From NCBI GenBank assembly GCA_003569245.1, contig BGOM01000015.1, forward strand, positions 1-64,000: a DNA stretch of 64,000 nt, in the 5' to 3' direction. The translations under genes were made by a program, and so were the position numbers. Positions 61,762 through 64,000 of this stretch are shown here, in pieces. Below the pieces are notes generated by a model. It was not told where the DNA came from, searched no databases, and saw only the letters and a program-made list of their open reading frames with translations. The stretch's first letter is position 1, and every line of letters begins with the position of its first letter. This DNA comes from Opitutia bacterium. Its GTDB lineage: Bacteria; Verrucomicrobiota; Verrucomicrobiia; Opitutales; UBA953.

Positions 61762-64000
61762 TTATTTCTTTTTAGGGGAAGCGGGGACGCTTTCAACCTG
61801 AGATGTGCCGCGGCGGAGGCGGAAGGGCTCGCTCTGGACGACCGCCATGACCAGGGCCGAGAAACGATGCTGCCCTTGCTCGACCGAAACCACCATCTTA
61901 TCGAGGGCCGGCTCATCGTAGAACTCCAGGCCGCGGCCCAGGCCGTAGGTCAGGAGCTTGGCGCAGAGGTTGCGGACGTATTTCTCGCGGTCGGCCTTGA
62001 GGACGGTCTTCAGCTGGCCGGCCCCGGCGAAGGCCCGCCCGTCGGGGAGCTTGCCCGCCGTGTCGATGGCCACCCCCTCGTCCATGGTGCGGCCGCGGCC
62101 GATCGCGTCGAACTTCTCGAACGCGAAACCGAGGGCGTCCATGCGGTTGTGGCAGGAGGCGCAGGCCGGGTTGGCACGGTGCTGCTCGAGCCGCTGGCGC
62201 AGGTTACCCGTCAGCTGCTTCTGCCCTTCGAGGGAGGGGACGTCGGCCGGCGCGGGCGGGGGCGGGGTGCCGAGAATCTGCTCGAGGATCCATTTGCCGC
62301 GCTTGACCGGCGAGGTGCGATCGGGATTGGACGTCGCCGTGAGGATGCTCGCCTGCGTGAGGACGCCGCCGCGCTCGCCCTTGGGCAAGGTCACGCGCAC
62401 GAAGTCGCCCGGGAACCGGGTCGGCGCGTCGTAGATCCCGTACAGCTTGGCCAACGGCCGGTCGAGGTAGGTAAAGTCGGCGTCGATGATGTCGAAGACG
62501 CTCCGGTCGTCGCGGACGATCTCCGCCAGGAAAAGCTCGGTCTCCTTGACCATCGAGGCGCGCAGGGCCTCGTCGAACTCCGGGAACAACTTGGCGTCGG
62601 GCGTCACCAGGGCGAGGCGGCGGGTCTGCAGCCACTGCAACCCGAAGCCCGTCACCAGGTGCTGCGCGCGCCTGTCCTTGAGCAGCCGCGTCGTCTGGGC
62701 CGCGAGGTTGGCGGTGAGCTTGCCCTGGTTGGCCAGGCCGAACAGTTCCTCGTCGGGCATCGAGCCCCACAGGAAATAACTGAGCCGCGAGGCCAGCGCG
62801 AACTCCGCGACCGGGTGGGCGTCCTTGGCCAACGGCTGATCGTCCTGCTCGATGCGGAAGACGAACTTCGGGGAAGCGAGCACGGCGGCGATCATCGCCT
62901 GGGCGCCGGCCTCCCAGGTCCCGCCGGCGGTCTCGGCGACCGTGAAAACCTTGGCGTAGCGCTGAATCTCGACGGGCGTGGCGGGCCGGCGGAAGGCGCG
63001 GCTCACGAACCAGTTGGCCATCGCGCGGGCGCGGTCGTCGCCCTTCTTGCCGGTGGCGAAGTCGGCCAGTTTGCGCTGCAGGTCGGTGCGCGTGTCGGTC
63101 GGGCCGAGCAGCTGGTAACGGTAGGTCCCGAGGCGGCGGCTGCCCGACGTCAGTTCGGCGGGCGGGTTCGTCCACGTCACCGCGAGCGCGTGCTTGCCCG
63201 CCGTCAGCCGCACCTTGGCGTCGACCTTCTCGGCGCCGCGGCTGTTGGTCTTGAGCTTGAGCGTCTGGGTGCCGACCGGCTTACCGTCGGCCATCAGGTT
63301 TACGACCGCGGGGGCGTCGCCGGGGTTACCCATCCCCACCAGGTGGGCGCGGAAGATATACTCGCCCTCGCGCGGGGCGTCGAAGGCGGCCGTCAGCGTC
63401 GGCGCGTTGAAGACGCGCATCTGATCCTCGGAGCGGCCCCGCGGCAGCATGTTATAACCGTCGACGTTAAGCACATCGAGCTTGGCTTCCGTCGTGGGCA
63501 TCGCGCGTTCGGCGACGAGCTTACCCGCGGCGATGAACCGCTCGAGGTGGACCGGCGAGAAGGTCAGCACGTCGCCGATGTTATCGAACCCGTAGCCCGT
63601 GTCGTCGGCGGGGAAGTCCACCGAGAAGTTGCCGTCGACGTAGCAGAGGTCGCGGATGGTGTTGTTGTACTCCGTGCGGTTGAGCCGGCGGACCGTCACC
63701 TTGCCGGGGTCGACCTTGGCCTGGGCGACGGCCTCCTTGAGCAAGCCGCGGACCTGTCCCTGGAGGGCCTCGATCTCGGCCTGGGTCGGGCGCGTCTTGC
63801 GCTCCGGAGGAGGCATCTCGCCGGCGACCACCTGGGTGATCACCTGGCGCCACAACCGCTGGTCGCGGTAGAAACCCGAGGCGTCCTTGAAAAGCTCCAG
63901 GTTGAGGTCGGCCTTCGTCTTATCGTTCCCGTGGCAATCGTAGCAGTATTTCTCGAGGAACGGCTGGACGCCCCGGCGGAAATCCTGGGCCGCCAGGAAC
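61762..64000 (-). CDS. DUF1592-type planctomycete cytochrome-c-domain protein (partial)
   Basis: The gene is open to the window end. The track's ATG at 63855 is internal because the frame continues upstream with FLEKYCYDCHG, a CxxCH haem-c motif. In order it shows: haem domain, DUF1587 (TVRRLNRTEYNNTIRDLC), a carbohydrate-binding-like region, DUF1595/1592 (SRAFRRPATPVEIQRYAKVF, RLSYFLWGSMPDEEL), DUF1588 (ILTATSNPDRTSPVKRGKWI, ACASCHNRMDALGFAFEKFD) and DUF1585. A second CxxCH (CASCH) lies in the DUF1588 part. It is probably a periplasmic redox protein. The start lies outside the window. Confidence 0.95.
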   Translation of the reverse strand, partial: FLAAQDFRRGVQPFLEKYCYDCHGNDKTKADLNLELFKDASGFYRDQRLWRQVITQVVAGEMPPPERKTRPTQAEIEALQGQVRGLLKEAVAQAKVDPGKVTVRRLNRTEYNNTIRDLCYVDGNFSVDFPADDTGYGFDNIGDVLTFSPVHLERFIAAGKLVAERAMPTTEAKLDVLNVDGYNMLPRGRSEDQMRVFNAPTLTAAFDAPREGEYIFRAHLVGMGNPGDAPAVVNLMADGKPVGTQTLKLKTNSRGAEKVDAKVRLTAGKHALAVTWTNPPAELTSGSRRLGTYRYQLLGPTDTRTDLQRKLADFATGKKGDDRARAMANWFVSRAFRRPATPVEIQRYAKVFTVAETAGGTWEAGAQAMIAAVLASPKFVFRIEQDDQPLAKDAHPVAEFALASRLSYFLWGSMPDEELFGLANQGKLTANLAAQTTRLLKDRRAQHLVTGFGLQWLQTRRLALVTPDAKLFPEFDEALRASMVKETELFLAEIVRDDRSVFDIIDADFTYLDRPLAKLYGIYDAPTRFPGDFVRVTLPKGERGGVLTQASILTATSNPDRTSPVKRGKWILEQILGTPPPPAPADVPSLEGQKQLTGNLRQRLEQHRANPACASCHNRMDALGFAFEKFDAIGRGRTMDEGVAIDTAGKLPDGRAFAGAGQLKTVLKADREKYVRNLCAKLLTYGLGRGLEFYDEPALDKMVVSVEQGQHRFSALVMAVVQSEPFRLRRGTSQVESVPASPKKK

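Overview
The window reads as high-GC chromosomal DNA from a member of the PVC group, most likely a Verrucomicrobiota (Opitutia-like) bacterium. This is inferred from protein families. A DUF1592 cytochrome-c-type protein sits in tandem with a Tat-exported DUF1552 protein. There are secreted sulfatase, metallophosphoesterase and esterase genes, and a phytase-like esterase fused to an autotransporter barrel. No rRNA, tRNA or CRISPR array was recognised.

Layout. (1) 1-16 kb: host-like high-GC DNA. It holds a frameshifted phytase-like esterase relic, a large secreted TIM-barrel-like protein, a LysR regulator next to two convergent DoxX-like membrane genes, a Dabb-domain protein, the first member of an uncharacterised ~480-500 aa family, and the intact phytase-like autotransporter. 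(2) 16.6-42.3 kb: an accessory island with lower-GC stretches. Its left edge carries an ORF6N relic, an IS3-type transposase relic and REP-like palindromes. Inside are an Eco57I-like methyltransferase plus PLD-nuclease/SNF2 helicase pair, an McrA-like HNH enzyme with a reader-like domain, two adjacent GIY-YIG proteins, a coiled-coil NYN ribonuclease-like protein, a TerY-P triad (vWA, PP2C, kinase), a P-loop kinase, a B12-type radical SAM enzyme and several unknowns. (3) 42.3-46.5 kb: a TauD-like oxygenase with a GRDP-like protein ending in a regular Cx3C tail, a protein with two HEPN-like RNase motifs, a 30-residue Gly-rich peptide with its own RBS and terminator, and the second ~480 aa family member. 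(4) 46.5-64 kb: host-like DNA with small secreted proteins, a large helical protein homologous to one in the island, the third ~480 aa family member, a TraB-like lipoprotein, a phosphoesterase-sulfatase operon, an esterase, and the DUF1592-DUF1552 operon.

Nearly every gap in regions 1 and 4 is filled with mosaics of short repeats. The three commonest hairpins each begin, in one orientation, with GTAG, which matches the GTAG-REP architecture mobilised by RAYT transposases elsewhere. No such transposase is in the window. I saw no copies of these mosaics between about 16.7 and 46.5 kb, which supports region 2 being a later insertion.

The most novel signals are two uncharacterised families that recur here. 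One is the ~480-500 aa family (three copies, two with a shared upstream TGCGAC double motif). The other is a ~600 aa helical family (two copies). Members of the two sit next to each other at 48.6-52.3 kb and about 3 kb apart at 40.3-46.5 kb.
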